DNA of 64,000 nt, from the NCBI GenBank assembly GCA_903892415.1, contig CAITIQ010000668.1, positions 26,127-90,126 on the forward strand, given 5' to 3'. Positions 1 to 8,570 of this stretch are shown here, one piece after another. Position 1 is the stretch's first letter. The number at the start of each line of letters is the position of its first letter. A program made the translations under genes and the position numbers. The notes under the pieces are model-generated. The model saw nothing but the letters and a program-made list of their open reading frames with translations, did not search any database and had not been told where the DNA came from. The stretch is from an uncultured delta proteobacterium (GTDB lineage Bacteria > Myxococcota_A > Polyangia > Polyangiales > Polyangiaceae).

Positions 1-462
1 CGGGCCGAGGATGAAACCAAAGCCGAAGGCTGCCCCGATCAATCCAAACGACTGAGCGCGCTTTTCGGGAGGAGTGATGTCTGCGATGTAGGCGGTCGCG
101 GCGGAGAAGCTGGCTCCGGTAAGCCCAGCAATGATTCGCCCCAAAAAGAGCCAGCCCAGCGTCGGAGCAAAGCCCAGGATGAGGTAGTCCAGACCAGCGC
201 CAAAGAGCGACGAGAGAATGACGCGGCGGCGTCCAACCCGGTCCGAGAGCGCTCCCAGGATTGGAGCGAACACGAGCTGCATGACAGCGTAGCTCGCCAC
301 CAGAAGCCCGTAGGTTGAGGACGTTCGCGAGAGATCCGCATCTTGAAACTGGCCAACCAGACGTGGGGTGATTGGAATGACCAACCCAATACCAAGCGTG
401 TTCAAGGCCAGCGTTACCAGGATGAACGCGATACTCGCGCGACGTGGTCCCGGGTTCGACAT
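1..462 (-). CDS. MFS transporter, TetA/TCR-like (3' part missing)
   Basis: The gene reads leftwards off the window edge and only its first 154 codons are present. The translation begins MSNPGPRRASIAFILVTLAL and shows several hydrophobic helices. The loop between helices 2 and 3 reads GALSDRVGRRRVI, the conserved MFS loop motif. A later TPPEKRAQSFGLIGAAFG stretch is typical of the tetracycline-resistance/TCR branch of drug:proton antiporters. It should be an inner-membrane proton-driven exporter, but the substrate cannot be inferred. The ATG at 460-462 is preceded by GAGAGG, a reasonable ribosome-binding site. It is divergent from the lipoprotein gene at 601. Confidence 0.8.
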   Translation of the reverse strand, partial: MSNPGPRRASIAFILVTLALNTLGIGLVIPITPRLVGQFQDADLSRTSSTYGLLVASYAVMQLVFAPILGALSDRVGRRRVILSSLFGAGLDYLILGFAPTLGWLFLGRIIAGLTGASFSAATAYIADITPPEKRAQSFGLIGAAFGFGFILGP

Positions 463-600
463 GCGCCTCTCATAGCGGATCCACGCGCAAGACGCTGGAA
501 TTCCGCGAGGGAGGACTGGCTCAGCAGCGACCCCAGAAGCCAACAGCGACTCAGAGAATCTGACGACCGTCGTACTCTGCTACTACTTGGCGCGGTGGTT

Positions 601-1857
601 GTGAAAGAGAGGCTGGCCGGCTTCAAGTACCTGATGTTCGCCTTGACGCTGGCCTCGTGCACCCCACCAACCGCTGAGCGGGTGGGCACCTCCGAGACGG
701 GTTCGTTCCCCGCATCCAGCACGTCCGCTGCGGCTGCGCCGGCCGAACCAGAGGCGTCCGCGGCCCCCAAACCGGTGTCGATCAAACCCGTGCCTGTTCC
801 GAGCCCGACCTCACTTCCATTCCTACCTTGGGCCGTTGAAAACTGCACGATCGATGCGCTGGCGCCGACGCCCTACTCACGGGCCTGGCTTCGCTATCCA
901 AAGCCAGCCGATTGGGTTCGACCGAGCGACCCTACCCCCCTGTACGACTCTCGCATTCCTCCGAAGCCCGGAAGCATTGCAGCGAAGGAGACAGCGGCTG
1001 CGTTGGAGAACGCTTGGTTGCAAAGGCCCGAAAGCCACGTGCTCGATTGCTCGTTCAGACTCTACCCACGAAAGTGTCCCCACTGCGTCAAACAAGAGAA
1101 CACTCTCGTTCGCTATGTGGTTTACCTGCCCGCCAAGACTTTTACCGAGCCGAGCCGAGTAAACTCCGTCTTGCTTATTGTGCCTGGCGGGCACGGCGGA
1201 AGAAGTCGCGCATTCCTACGACCGATCAATGGTCTTACTGTTTGGGACAAGGGGTCTGGCGGACTCGATGCCAAGTCCTTGGCTGATGCCTTCTACTCGG
1301 CTTCGCCTGAGGGCGAGCAGTCACTTGTCGTCTCGCTCGAAACCAGCGGCATCCAGCATGGGTCGGGCGCAGTCGAATACCTTACGTATGATATTGAGCA
1401 GCATCTTCGCACAACGTTCCTACCCAGAAACGAGCCTTTGCGTATCGGGGTGGACGGCGTTAGCTCTGGAGCTCGCGAGATCATTCGGGCGGCCTTCGCA
1501 AAGCCGGAGAGCTTCCGAACCATCGGGCTTCATTGCATGGCCTGCGGTGGTATTCACCCCGAACGGCGCCTGCTTGGTACTCGCAGTGAACTGCTCGAGT
1601 TTGCAAAGACACTAGCTCGGGGTCGCGCGCAAGGCCGCTTCGATCTACGCATGAGCATCGGTAGCCGCGATAACCAGCTACCTTGCAATCAAGCCTATTG
1701 GGAGCTGTTTCGAGAGGCGGGCTTGGTCACTGACTCCGACTCCGACCTATTCCGCGTAGTACCCGGAGCTCTGCACGACTTCTTATTTCTAGCTCAGGCG
1801 TTTCCTGCGCATTTGCAGTGGCACCTCGAGAAGCTGAGCCAACCAGCTCGCGATTGA
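601..1857 (+). CDS. Esterase-like lipoprotein (alpha/beta hydrolase)
   Basis: I chose the GTG at 601 because it opens a lipoprotein signal (hydrophobic stretch ending LTLASC, Cys20); the open frame runs further upstream without codon-like character. An Ala/Ser/Pro-rich linker follows to about residue 75. The rest resembles the putative esterase family (esterase D/feruloyl-esterase-like). It has an oxyanion-type PGGHGG segment, a GxSxG nucleophile elbow GVSSG with Ser288, and a C-terminal GALHDF segment that could supply the catalytic His. It is therefore probably a surface- or periplasm-anchored serine hydrolase. The substrate is unknown. No clear ribosome-binding site supports the start, so a nearby alternative is possible. 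Confidence 0.65.
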   Translation: MKERLAGFKYLMFALTLASCTPPTAERVGTSETGSFPASSTSAAAAPAEPEASAAPKPVSIKPVPVPSPTSLPFLPWAVENCTIDALAPTPYSRAWLRYPKPADWVRPSDPTPLYDSRIPPKPGSIAAKETAAALENAWLQRPESHVLDCSFRLYPRKCPHCVKQENTLVRYVVYLPAKTFTEPSRVNSVLLIVPGGHGGRSRAFLRPINGLTVWDKGSGGLDAKSLADAFYSASPEGEQSLVVSLETSGIQHGSGAVEYLTYDIEQHLRTTFLPRNEPLRIGVDGVSSGAREIIRAAFAKPESFRTIGLHCMACGGIHPERRLLGTRSELLEFAKTLARGRAQGRFDLRMSIGSRDNQLPCNQAYWELFREAGLVTDSDSDLFRVVPGALHDFLFLAQAFPAHLQWHLEKLSQPARD

Positions 1858-1885
1858 GCGCATACGTGGTATTGCCAAGCCGCTA

Positions 1886-3448
1886 TCAGCCTAACGCCAT
1901 GAGAGGCGGACTCTGTGATAGCCAACGTTTGAGCGTTGATACAAAGCTTGGGTGCTCTTCGGTTACCACTAGCACTTCACTCAAGAAGGTCTTGGCGACC
2001 TCAACCTGTTTGAGTTGGTTCGTCAGCTCTGCCGCGACAACCAGCAAAATAGCCGCTTGATCGAACTTGTCGCGCTTACGCTCACGAATCACGTCCGCGG
2101 TGCGCGTTGCCGCAGCGATGCGCAAACTACGCACTCGCTCCACAACGTCATCTGCGTTTGCCGGCCTCAACGCTCGTGCCAGCAGCGGAGCCAAGTCAGG
2201 CGTCGGCAGCTCAAAGCCGGGAGCGGTAGGAGCCTTGAAGCCACGCCATTCCAAGGCAACATTGACGGCGTCACCCTCGACAGCCCCAAACACCCTACCA
2301 AGTCTGGCGCTGACCGCCTTTGTTGCTCTCCGTTCACTCACCGAAACTGCGAGAGCAGAGAAGCAGATGATCGTCGGGTGGTCATCGTTGTCCCAATCAC
2401 CGTCGCTGCCGACGAGATCTTCCAAAAGAGCTGACTTGTTACCTGCAAGCGCGTTCGCCAGCGCGGTCATGCGCCGAGAGAAAGGGATCCGCCCCAACGA
2501 CTGGAGCCGCACAGCGAGTTCAGCGGCGCTGGGTTCGTTGATGCCTGCGAAAACTGCTAAGCGCTGGACATTCGGATCCGCCAAGAGACCGTCGCGCGCA
2601 GCAGCGACCATCTCCCCGCCGTGATCCAGCCGCGCGTGGAGGACAACCGCGAGGTCGTGGAGCATTGCGCGGCCGAATGCGTCGGGGAGCTTGCTCGTAC
2701 CTTCCGCAACAGCCGCGAGCGCGTCGTGCAATTGACCAGCCCGCGTCAGGCGCGAGATCCACTCGCGATAACTCCCTACGTCGTTGGACTGGCGCGCCAG
2801 CCGCGCCAAACCGTCCGTCCCTTCAATCCGCTCGAAGGCCTCACGCACAATGCTGTTATTCGCGGGGCCAATCGAGCTTTCCGCCTGCTCGAGCGTCGCC
2901 TTCGCCCAATCGACCAAAAAGGCATCGAACCCAACAAGCGGCCTTATTGCAGCCTTCTCGAGCAAGGCCAGCGGCGTGCTCACCCCGCCCAACTCGATCA
3001 GACTCTCGACGGCGGCCTGCATTGCCGAGATTCGGTGTGCGTCTTCTTGCTCATAGACCGTCACCAAGTAGCTGCCCGCAAAGCTCTCAGGCTCACATTC
3101 GAATTCGAGATCGAGCAGTGTCTTGATCACGAGTTCATAAACCTTGCGACTTGCCTCAACACGTCCAGCGAGCACTTGCCGGCGGGTGCGACGCAGTAGC
3201 GCCATCATTTCCGCTGGCACGAACTCTCCACTCTTGCGCGCCGACTTAGCCCATTGTTGGGCATCACTCGCTAGCTCGCTGTCCTCAGAAAGGAAGGCCA
3301 CTGACTTGCTCGCCCGCACGGCGAACTCGAGCAAAGAAAGCTGGAACTCCTCACTCGCGTCGCGTGGAAGCGACAACCCAAAGGTCGTTAGGAACGAACG
3401 CAAAGCCTTCGCGTCCATGGCGCGCACGGCGCCATAGAAGTCGAACAT
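1886..3448 (-). CDS. Hypothetical helical-repeat protein
   Basis: A 520-residue, almost entirely alpha-helical, Ala/Leu/Glu-rich soluble protein without signal peptide or membrane segment. The spacing of small and large residues suggests a TPR-like or ARM-like superhelix, but no canonical repeat could be aligned by eye. It is the last gene of the minus-strand cluster and starts 44 nt after hppD, so it is probably co-transcribed with tyrosine catabolism genes. No functional link is evident. An ATG at 3448 is used; a TTG immediately before it is also open. I do not recognise a family. Confidence 0.6.
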   Translation of the reverse strand: MFDFYGAVRAMDAKALRSFLTTFGLSLPRDASEEFQLSLLEFAVRASKSVAFLSEDSELASDAQQWAKSARKSGEFVPAEMMALLRRTRRQVLAGRVEASRKVYELVIKTLLDLEFECEPESFAGSYLVTVYEQEDAHRISAMQAAVESLIELGGVSTPLALLEKAAIRPLVGFDAFLVDWAKATLEQAESSIGPANNSIVREAFERIEGTDGLARLARQSNDVGSYREWISRLTRAGQLHDALAAVAEGTSKLPDAFGRAMLHDLAVVLHARLDHGGEMVAAARDGLLADPNVQRLAVFAGINEPSAAELAVRLQSLGRIPFSRRMTALANALAGNKSALLEDLVGSDGDWDNDDHPTIICFSALAVSVSERRATKAVSARLGRVFGAVEGDAVNVALEWRGFKAPTAPGFELPTPDLAPLLARALRPANADDVVERVRSLRIAAATRTADVIRERKRDKFDQAAILLVVAAELTNQLKQVEVAKTFLSEVLVVTEEHPSFVSTLKRWLSQSPPLMALG

Positions 3449-3492
3449 CAACGGCCTAGTCGGCTCCTCCGCCAGGGGCTTCTTTGAGGACT

Positions 3493-4650
3493 TCAGGAGG
3501 ACGCCTTCCCTTCACCCTGCTGCTCCCGCTCGATGCTCTCGAATAAAGCTCGGAAGTTTCCCGCGCCGAAACCTTTGTCTCCCTTGCGCTGGATGACCTC
3601 GTAGAAGAACGGGCCCGCGTCGCGGTTACCGTATAGACCTGCGGCATCCTTGAGGAAGATCTGCAGCAGATATTGGTTCTCCTTTTCACCATCGACGAGG
3701 ATGGCTAGCTCCTGGAGCAGGCTGATGGGCTCCTCGATCTGGCGTACGCCAATGCGCTCGAGCCGAGCGGGCAACATTTCATAGTAGGAGTCCGGCGTGG
3801 GCATAAACTGTACGCCGTGTTCGCGCATTCCGCGCACGGCCGGGATGATGTCAGCAACAGCGAGCGCAACGTGCTGGACACCGTCACCTCGGTGGTCCTC
3901 ATTGAAGATGTTGATCTGGGATGCCTTGAAGAAGGGTCGCCAAGGCTCGTTGTTGGCAAACTTGATACCCGACCCTGGATCCCACATCACCGTAGAGCGA
4001 AGTCCAGAACCGTGACTCCGGTCCCCCGCCACGTCATCGGTGTGGAACTGAACGTTCCAATAGCTCTCGAAGCCCATCACGTGCTCCATCCACAAGAGCG
4101 CAGGCTTCATTGTCTGGAAGTTCGAGGTCACGTGGTCAAAGAACTCGATCTTGAACTTATTGCCACCGCCGCGTGGCTTCTCGTAGGCGACGTAGCCGGG
4201 AAAGAGTGGCGCGTAGCCGCGTCGTTCAACGAAGCGGAACGTGGTGTCACCGAACGGCGTAGTGATCGAGAACGTCCTCAGGGTACCGGCTGCGTCTTTG
4301 AAGGTCTGAATGTCATCGATCGGAGTTCCCCCACGTTGGTCGAGCAACCGAAAGACCTTTTCGATGTCCTCCACCTCAAACGCGATCGTCCCGATGCCGT
4401 CGGGGTGTTTACGTAGGTAACGGTGAGCACGACCGCCTTCGCCGACCGGCTCGGAGCAAATGATATTGCAGTCGCCTGCCTGAAACAGGACGCTCTTCTG
4501 GCGGCCACTTTCCGTTAGCTCCGGGCTGCTTTCCCCAAGCTCGGCAAAGTCCATCATATCGCAGTAAAGCTTTCTACTGCGTGCGAGATCCTTAACGTAG
4601 TAGTGAATGGATTCGACTTTACGTAGACCGAGAGATTCGAGCTTCGACAT
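3493..4650 (-). CDS. hppD: 4-hydroxyphenylpyruvate dioxygenase
   Basis: A 385-residue vicinal-oxygen-chelate enzyme that converts 4-hydroxyphenylpyruvate to homogentisate in tyrosine catabolism, using Fe(II). Two VOC domains are visible: the first begins VESIHYYVKDLARSRKLYCD and the second contains GDGVQHVALAVADI with a metal-ligand His. The C-terminal signature RDAGPFFYEVIQRKGDKGFG followed by GNFRALFESIE is diagnostic for HPPD. Length matches the family (350-400). It lies 17 nt downstream of maiA in one transcription unit with fahA. The neighbouring enzymes act further down the same pathway, which supports the call. Confidence 0.95.
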   Translation of the reverse strand: MSKLESLGLRKVESIHYYVKDLARSRKLYCDMMDFAELGESSPELTESGRQKSVLFQAGDCNIICSEPVGEGGRAHRYLRKHPDGIGTIAFEVEDIEKVFRLLDQRGGTPIDDIQTFKDAAGTLRTFSITTPFGDTTFRFVERRGYAPLFPGYVAYEKPRGGGNKFKIEFFDHVTSNFQTMKPALLWMEHVMGFESYWNVQFHTDDVAGDRSHGSGLRSTVMWDPGSGIKFANNEPWRPFFKASQINIFNEDHRGDGVQHVALAVADIIPAVRGMREHGVQFMPTPDSYYEMLPARLERIGVRQIEEPISLLQELAILVDGEKENQYLLQIFLKDAAGLYGNRDAGPFFYEVIQRKGDKGFGAGNFRALFESIEREQQGEGKASS

Positions 4651-4667
4651 GGTGTCTCCGTTGACGA

Positions 4668-5315
4668 CTAAGCGGAAAAGTCCGGCTGACGTTCTGGGTG
4701 AGCTTTCTGGAACGGCACTAGCTCACACAGACGCTTGTCCAGCGCGACGAGCGTTGGCGTGAGTGAAACATCTGCCTGAAATCGGCGCGCGCCAAACATC
4801 TGCGGCACAAGGAATACGTCGGCCAAGGTGAGCGCATCACCAATGAGGTACTCGCCGCTGAACCGTTTTGCCTCCGCCTCCAACGCAACCAATCCTCTGT
4901 TGATCGCCTCCCGGGCAAAGGCCTTGTCGTCACCGCCAAGGCGTCGAACCTCGGCCATAGTGCCCAAGTTTTGTAGCGGTTGGATGCCGCTGTTGATGAG
5001 CTCCACGCACGAGCGAACCCGGGCACGAGCGACGGCCTCCTTCGGCAATAGGGGTGGGTCGGGCCAGCGCTCGTTCAGGTACTCGAGGATGGCAACCGAT
5101 TGGGTCAAACGAACGAGCGCGCCCCCCTCATCAGTCACTTCCAAAACCGGGACCTGCGCCATCGCGTTGAGCTCGGCCTTGTAGCTCGGCTTATGCTGAT
5201 CTCCACCGTCCTTCAGCAGATGGATAGGCATGTACTCGAAGGAAAGGCCTTTGACCTCAAGACCGATTCGCACGCGGTACGAAGCGCTCGAGCGAAAGTA
5301 GTTATAGAGCTTCAT
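4668..5315 (-). CDS. maiA: Maleylacetoacetate isomerase (zeta-class GST)
   Basis: A 215-residue glutathione S-transferase fold protein. The N-terminal SSASYRVRIGLEVKGL carries the zeta-class active-site motif SSxSYRVR. The segment LTQSVAILEYLNERWPDPPL contains the glutathione-binding Gln-Ser pair, and the all-helical C-terminal domain follows. The enzyme uses glutathione to isomerise maleylacetoacetate to fumarylacetoacetate. Its start overlaps the fahA stop by 4 nt (ATGA), which implies translational coupling, and hppD follows after 17 nt. Confidence 0.93.
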   Translation of the reverse strand: MKLYNYFRSSASYRVRIGLEVKGLSFEYMPIHLLKDGGDQHKPSYKAELNAMAQVPVLEVTDEGGALVRLTQSVAILEYLNERWPDPPLLPKEAVARARVRSCVELINSGIQPLQNLGTMAEVRRLGGDDKAFAREAINRGLVALEAEAKRFSGEYLIGDALTLADVFLVPQMFGARRFQADVSLTPTLVALDKRLCELVPFQKAHPERQPDFSA

Positions 5316-6295
5316 CCGCCGGCTCTCGCAACCACCTGATCGATGGTCCCAAAGATGCTTCTTCCGTGCTCGTCCAGCATCTCGATGGAAATGCGATCCC
5401 CCTCCTTCATGAACGGAGTGGATGGCTTACCCTGCTCGATCGTCTCGATCATTCGTCGTTCGGCAAGGCAGGAGATGCCGCGCTCACGATCTTCATTGGA
5501 GACGGTGCCCGAGCCCAGGATGGTGCCTGCGCCGAACCGACGCGTCTTGGTGATATGGGCGATGAGCTCGTGGAACGAGAAGAACATCTCGGGGCCGGCC
5601 TCCGGATCCCCAACCAAGGTCCCGTTGAGCGTCGAGCGCAAACGGCGGTGCAGCCGGCCTCCCCGCCAGGCCTCTCCAAGCTCGTCGGGAGTGACAGCAA
5701 ACGGGGCAAACGCCGTAGCGGGTTTTGAGGTGAAGAAGCCGAAGCCCTTCTCTAACTCCGCCGGCACCAAATTGCGTAGCGTCACGTCATTGAGAATCAC
5801 TACTAGCTTGATGAACTCATGCGCCTTTTCAGCGCTCGTCCCGATTGGGGTGTCCGTCAATATGACCCCGATCTCCGCCTCGAAATCCAACCCCCATTCG
5901 GGATTGACCAATTCAATGTTCGCGCGAGCGCCGAGCAGGTCACTCGAGCCGCCTTGGTAGACCAAGGGATCCGTGCGAAGCGTCTTGGGTGGCTCAGCGT
6001 TGCGTGCCTTGCGCACCAAGATGATGTGATTGATGTATGCGCTGCCATCAACCCACTCGGATGCCCGCGGCAATGGTGCTTTGACCTGCGCGAAATCGAG
6101 CTGAGTAAGTTCTACTCGCTCGGCCTGCACCTCGACGTCCAGAGCTCGCAAGAGCGGCTCGGTGGAGTGCCAATCATCGAGCGCCCGCTGAAGGTTGGGC
6201 GCAATGCTTCGGGCCGACGCGAAACGAAGACCGTCCCGATGGACGATGGCGAGCTCTCCGTCCCGCGTACCGTTCTCAAGAGTAGCTAGACGCAT
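5312..6295 (-). CDS. fahA: Fumarylacetoacetate hydrolase family protein
   Basis: A 327-residue protein with the FAH fold, expected to split fumarylacetoacetate into fumarate and acetoacetate. The start MRLATLENGTRDGELAIVHR matches the usual beginning of proteobacterial-type FAH proteins, so the open frame upstream to 6433 is disregarded. Family landmarks are WVDGSAYINHIILVRKAR, the metal-binding LDFEAEIGVILTD, and the C-terminal GSGTVSNED segment with acidic residues. It overlaps maiA by 4 nt and lies 62 nt after the SDR gene. The last step of tyrosine catabolism is the likely role from context. Confidence 0.92.
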   Translation of the reverse strand: MRLATLENGTRDGELAIVHRDGLRFASARSIAPNLQRALDDWHSTEPLLRALDVEVQAERVELTQLDFAQVKAPLPRASEWVDGSAYINHIILVRKARNAEPPKTLRTDPLVYQGGSSDLLGARANIELVNPEWGLDFEAEIGVILTDTPIGTSAEKAHEFIKLVVILNDVTLRNLVPAELEKGFGFFTSKPATAFAPFAVTPDELGEAWRGGRLHRRLRSTLNGTLVGDPEAGPEMFFSFHELIAHITKTRRFGAGTILGSGTVSNEDRERGISCLAERRMIETIEQGKPSTPFMKEGDRISIEMLDEHGRSIFGTIDQVVARAGG

Positions 6296-6357
6296 GCCGA
6301 AAACCCTAATCGCAGTTCCGCCAGGTGCCCAGGGGGCGCGTTCAAAACTTTCGCCGA

Positions 6358-7338
6358 CTAGTCCCAGCCTTCCTTCCGGTACCAGGCTGCCGTAATCCGC
6401 GCTCCTTCCTCGAAGGTCACGCTGGGCGACCAACCGAGTTCTGCTCGCGCCCGCGTAGAGTCCACCTTGAAATGCTGCATGAGAAGCTCAGGGAGCTTCT
6501 CGCGGGTGAAGATCATCACCTTATTGGTAACCTTCCCGAACAGTTCCGATCCGGCTGCGGCTGCGTGAACAATCGGCGTTGGGATGTTGGGGGTGGCCCA
6601 AAGACGTTGCCCATACGCATCTGCAATGGCCTGCGCCATGGTCTCGAACGAGTAGCTTTGGCCGTCGTCCAGGAAGTAGGTCGAGCCAGACGGGACCTCC
6701 GCCTCGACCGCTCGAAGGCACGCGTCCGCACAATCAGCTGCGTAGATCAGCGACATCGTCTTCATCGAGCCGCCCAGACGAAACGCCATTCGTGTCCTTC
6801 GCACCATTTGGAAGAACGCGAGGATTTCGTCGTCGCGTGGGCCGTAGATCGCCGGGGGCCGCAAAACGACGATTGGCACGCGTGACTGCAACTCGAGCAG
6901 CGCCCGTTCACCGGAGAGCTTGCTCGCCGAGTAGGGTGTTACCGGATTGGGCGGGTCCGACTCTCGATGGGCCTTGCCCTCGACGCCAACGCCCATCACG
7001 CCTGCCGTGGAGACATGAACGAAGCGCTTGAGCGCTGGGGACTGAGCGAGCACGGAGGTCGCCAGATTCACCGTGCCATCTCGGTGAACTCGTTCAAACT
7101 CGGCCAGACTGCGCGCCTTGATCAAACCAGCACAATGAACCACCGCATCTAGACCACCGAGCCGCCCGTCGAGCGGCCCATCGACGGCGCCTTCCACCAA
7201 CTCGACGCCAAGCTCCTTCAGGAAGCGGGTATCACTGGTCTTACGAACGAGACACACCACCTGATGACCAGCATTTTTGGCGCGCTCCGCTACGTGAGAG
7301 CCGAGGAACCCAGAGCCGCCGGTAACGAGAAGTCGCAT
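6358..7338 (-). CDS. NAD(P)-dependent epimerase/dehydratase (extended SDR)
   Basis: A 326-residue extended short-chain dehydrogenase. The N-terminal Rossmann motif is VTGGSGFLGSHVAE, and the catalytic YxxxK is in TPYSASKLSGERALLELQ with an upstream Ser in VHVSTAGVMG. The substrate-binding segment VVLRPPAIYGPRDD is typical of 3-beta-HSD/dihydroflavonol reductase-like members. The substrate cannot be assigned. It is the first gene of the leftward cluster that ends in tyrosine catabolism and is divergent from the flavin monooxygenase gene, sharing a 110-nt upstream region with it. Confidence 0.85.
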   Translation of the reverse strand: MRLLVTGGSGFLGSHVAERAKNAGHQVVCLVRKTSDTRFLKELGVELVEGAVDGPLDGRLGGLDAVVHCAGLIKARSLAEFERVHRDGTVNLATSVLAQSPALKRFVHVSTAGVMGVGVEGKAHRESDPPNPVTPYSASKLSGERALLELQSRVPIVVLRPPAIYGPRDDEILAFFQMVRRTRMAFRLGGSMKTMSLIYAADCADACLRAVEAEVPSGSTYFLDDGQSYSFETMAQAIADAYGQRLWATPNIPTPIVHAAAAGSELFGKVTNKVMIFTREKLPELLMQHFKVDSTRARAELGWSPSVTFEEGARITAAWYRKEGWD

Positions 7339-7448
7339 GGTTCGTTATTGCGAAGCTAGGCCAAGCTGTAAAGCGCAAGATGCTTCTAGACGAGCGTCGC
7401 GCTAGCATGCGCCATGCTTCAGGAGAGTCGATCCACCCGGGCTCCCGC

Positions 7449-8570
7449 ATGAAAGGCAGACCGACCATCATAGTGGGCGCCGGCCCAGCGGGGCTCGCTG
7501 TCGCGGCGAGTCTCAAGGCCTACGGACTACCCTTCGAGATCGTCGAACGGCAAGCCAACGTGGGCGCGTCGTTTCGCAACCACTACCGCAGGTTGCACCT
7601 TCATACAGATAGGGCGCTCTCGTCGCTGCCTTTCCTGCCGTTCCCTGAGCATCTGCCGCGGTGGGTCCCACGAGCGGAAGTCGTTCGCTACCTCGAGCAC
7701 TACGCACAACACTTCGACTTGCGCCCGCGTTTCGGTGTCTCGGTGCTCAACATCCGGTCGGATCCTGCGAGCGGCGTAGTCGTCGAGACGGACCATGGGC
7801 CATTGAGCTCTGACTCGGTCGTGATCGCGACTGGTTACAACCGCGTACCCATCATTCCGGATTTTGAAGGCCTATCGAGCTTCACTGGCTCGGTGGTGCA
7901 CAGCTCCAGCTATCTCGATGGTGCTGGCTACCGGGGTCAACGCGTGTTGGTTGTTGGCGCGGGGAATAGCGGGGCCGAGATCGCGCTCGATCTATGGGAA
8001 CACGGCGCACATCCGCGACTCCTGGTTCGTGGACCACTGCATGTAATTCCGCGAGAGGTGATGGGCATACCCCTTCAAAGGCTAACTGTCGCGATGAGCT
8101 TCCTGTCTGCCGAGTCGATGGATCTTCTTGCTGCGCCAATCAGCAAGTTCAGCCTCGGCGATCTAACGCCACACGGGCTCATTGCGCCCACGCGCGGAGC
8201 CGCCGTGATTGCTCGCGACACCGGGCGAATACCCCTGCTCGACGTGGGCACGGTTGCGCTCATTCGCCAAGGCTTGCTTCCCGTGCTGCCAGCTGTGCGT
8301 CGGTTTCACGATACGAGCGTGGAATGCGTGGATGGTCAGACCAGCCCTATCGATGCGGTAGTGCTAGCGACCGGCTATACAAGCGGACTTAGCGCACTAT
8401 TGGACAATACGGGGTTGCTTGACGGGAAAGAGCACCCGAAGAAACACGGTACTCGCAGCGATCACGGCGTTTGGTTCATTGGCTTCTCCAATCCGCAGAC
8501 AGGCGCCCTACGCGAGATCGCCATTGAGGCCCGGCGAATCGCCAAAGAGATTAAGGAGGCAGCTGCGTGA
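7449..8570 (+). CDS. Flavin-containing monooxygenase (NAD(P)/FAD-dependent)
   Basis: A protein of about 373 residues of the flavin-containing/YUCCA-type monooxygenase group. The FAD-binding motif GAGPAGLAVAASL lies at the N terminus, NADPH-binding GAGNSGAEIALDLWEHGA near the middle, and ATGYTSGLSALL is the conserved ATG segment. The ATG at 7449 places GxGxxG about ten residues in; ATGs at 7380 and 7407 are also open and none has a strong ribosome-binding site. The stop overlaps the start of the Rieske gene (GTGA). The pair may act on one substrate, possibly a lipid or amine; this is inference. Confidence 0.85.
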   Translation: MKGRPTIIVGAGPAGLAVAASLKAYGLPFEIVERQANVGASFRNHYRRLHLHTDRALSSLPFLPFPEHLPRWVPRAEVVRYLEHYAQHFDLRPRFGVSVLNIRSDPASGVVVETDHGPLSSDSVVIATGYNRVPIIPDFEGLSSFTGSVVHSSSYLDGAGYRGQRVLVVGAGNSGAEIALDLWEHGAHPRLLVRGPLHVIPREVMGIPLQRLTVAMSFLSAESMDLLAAPISKFSLGDLTPHGLIAPTRGAAVIARDTGRIPLLDVGTVALIRQGLLPVLPAVRRFHDTSVECVDGQTSPIDAVVLATGYTSGLSALLDNTGLLDGKEHPKKHGTRSDHGVWFIGFSNPQTGALREIAIEARRIAKEIKEAAA

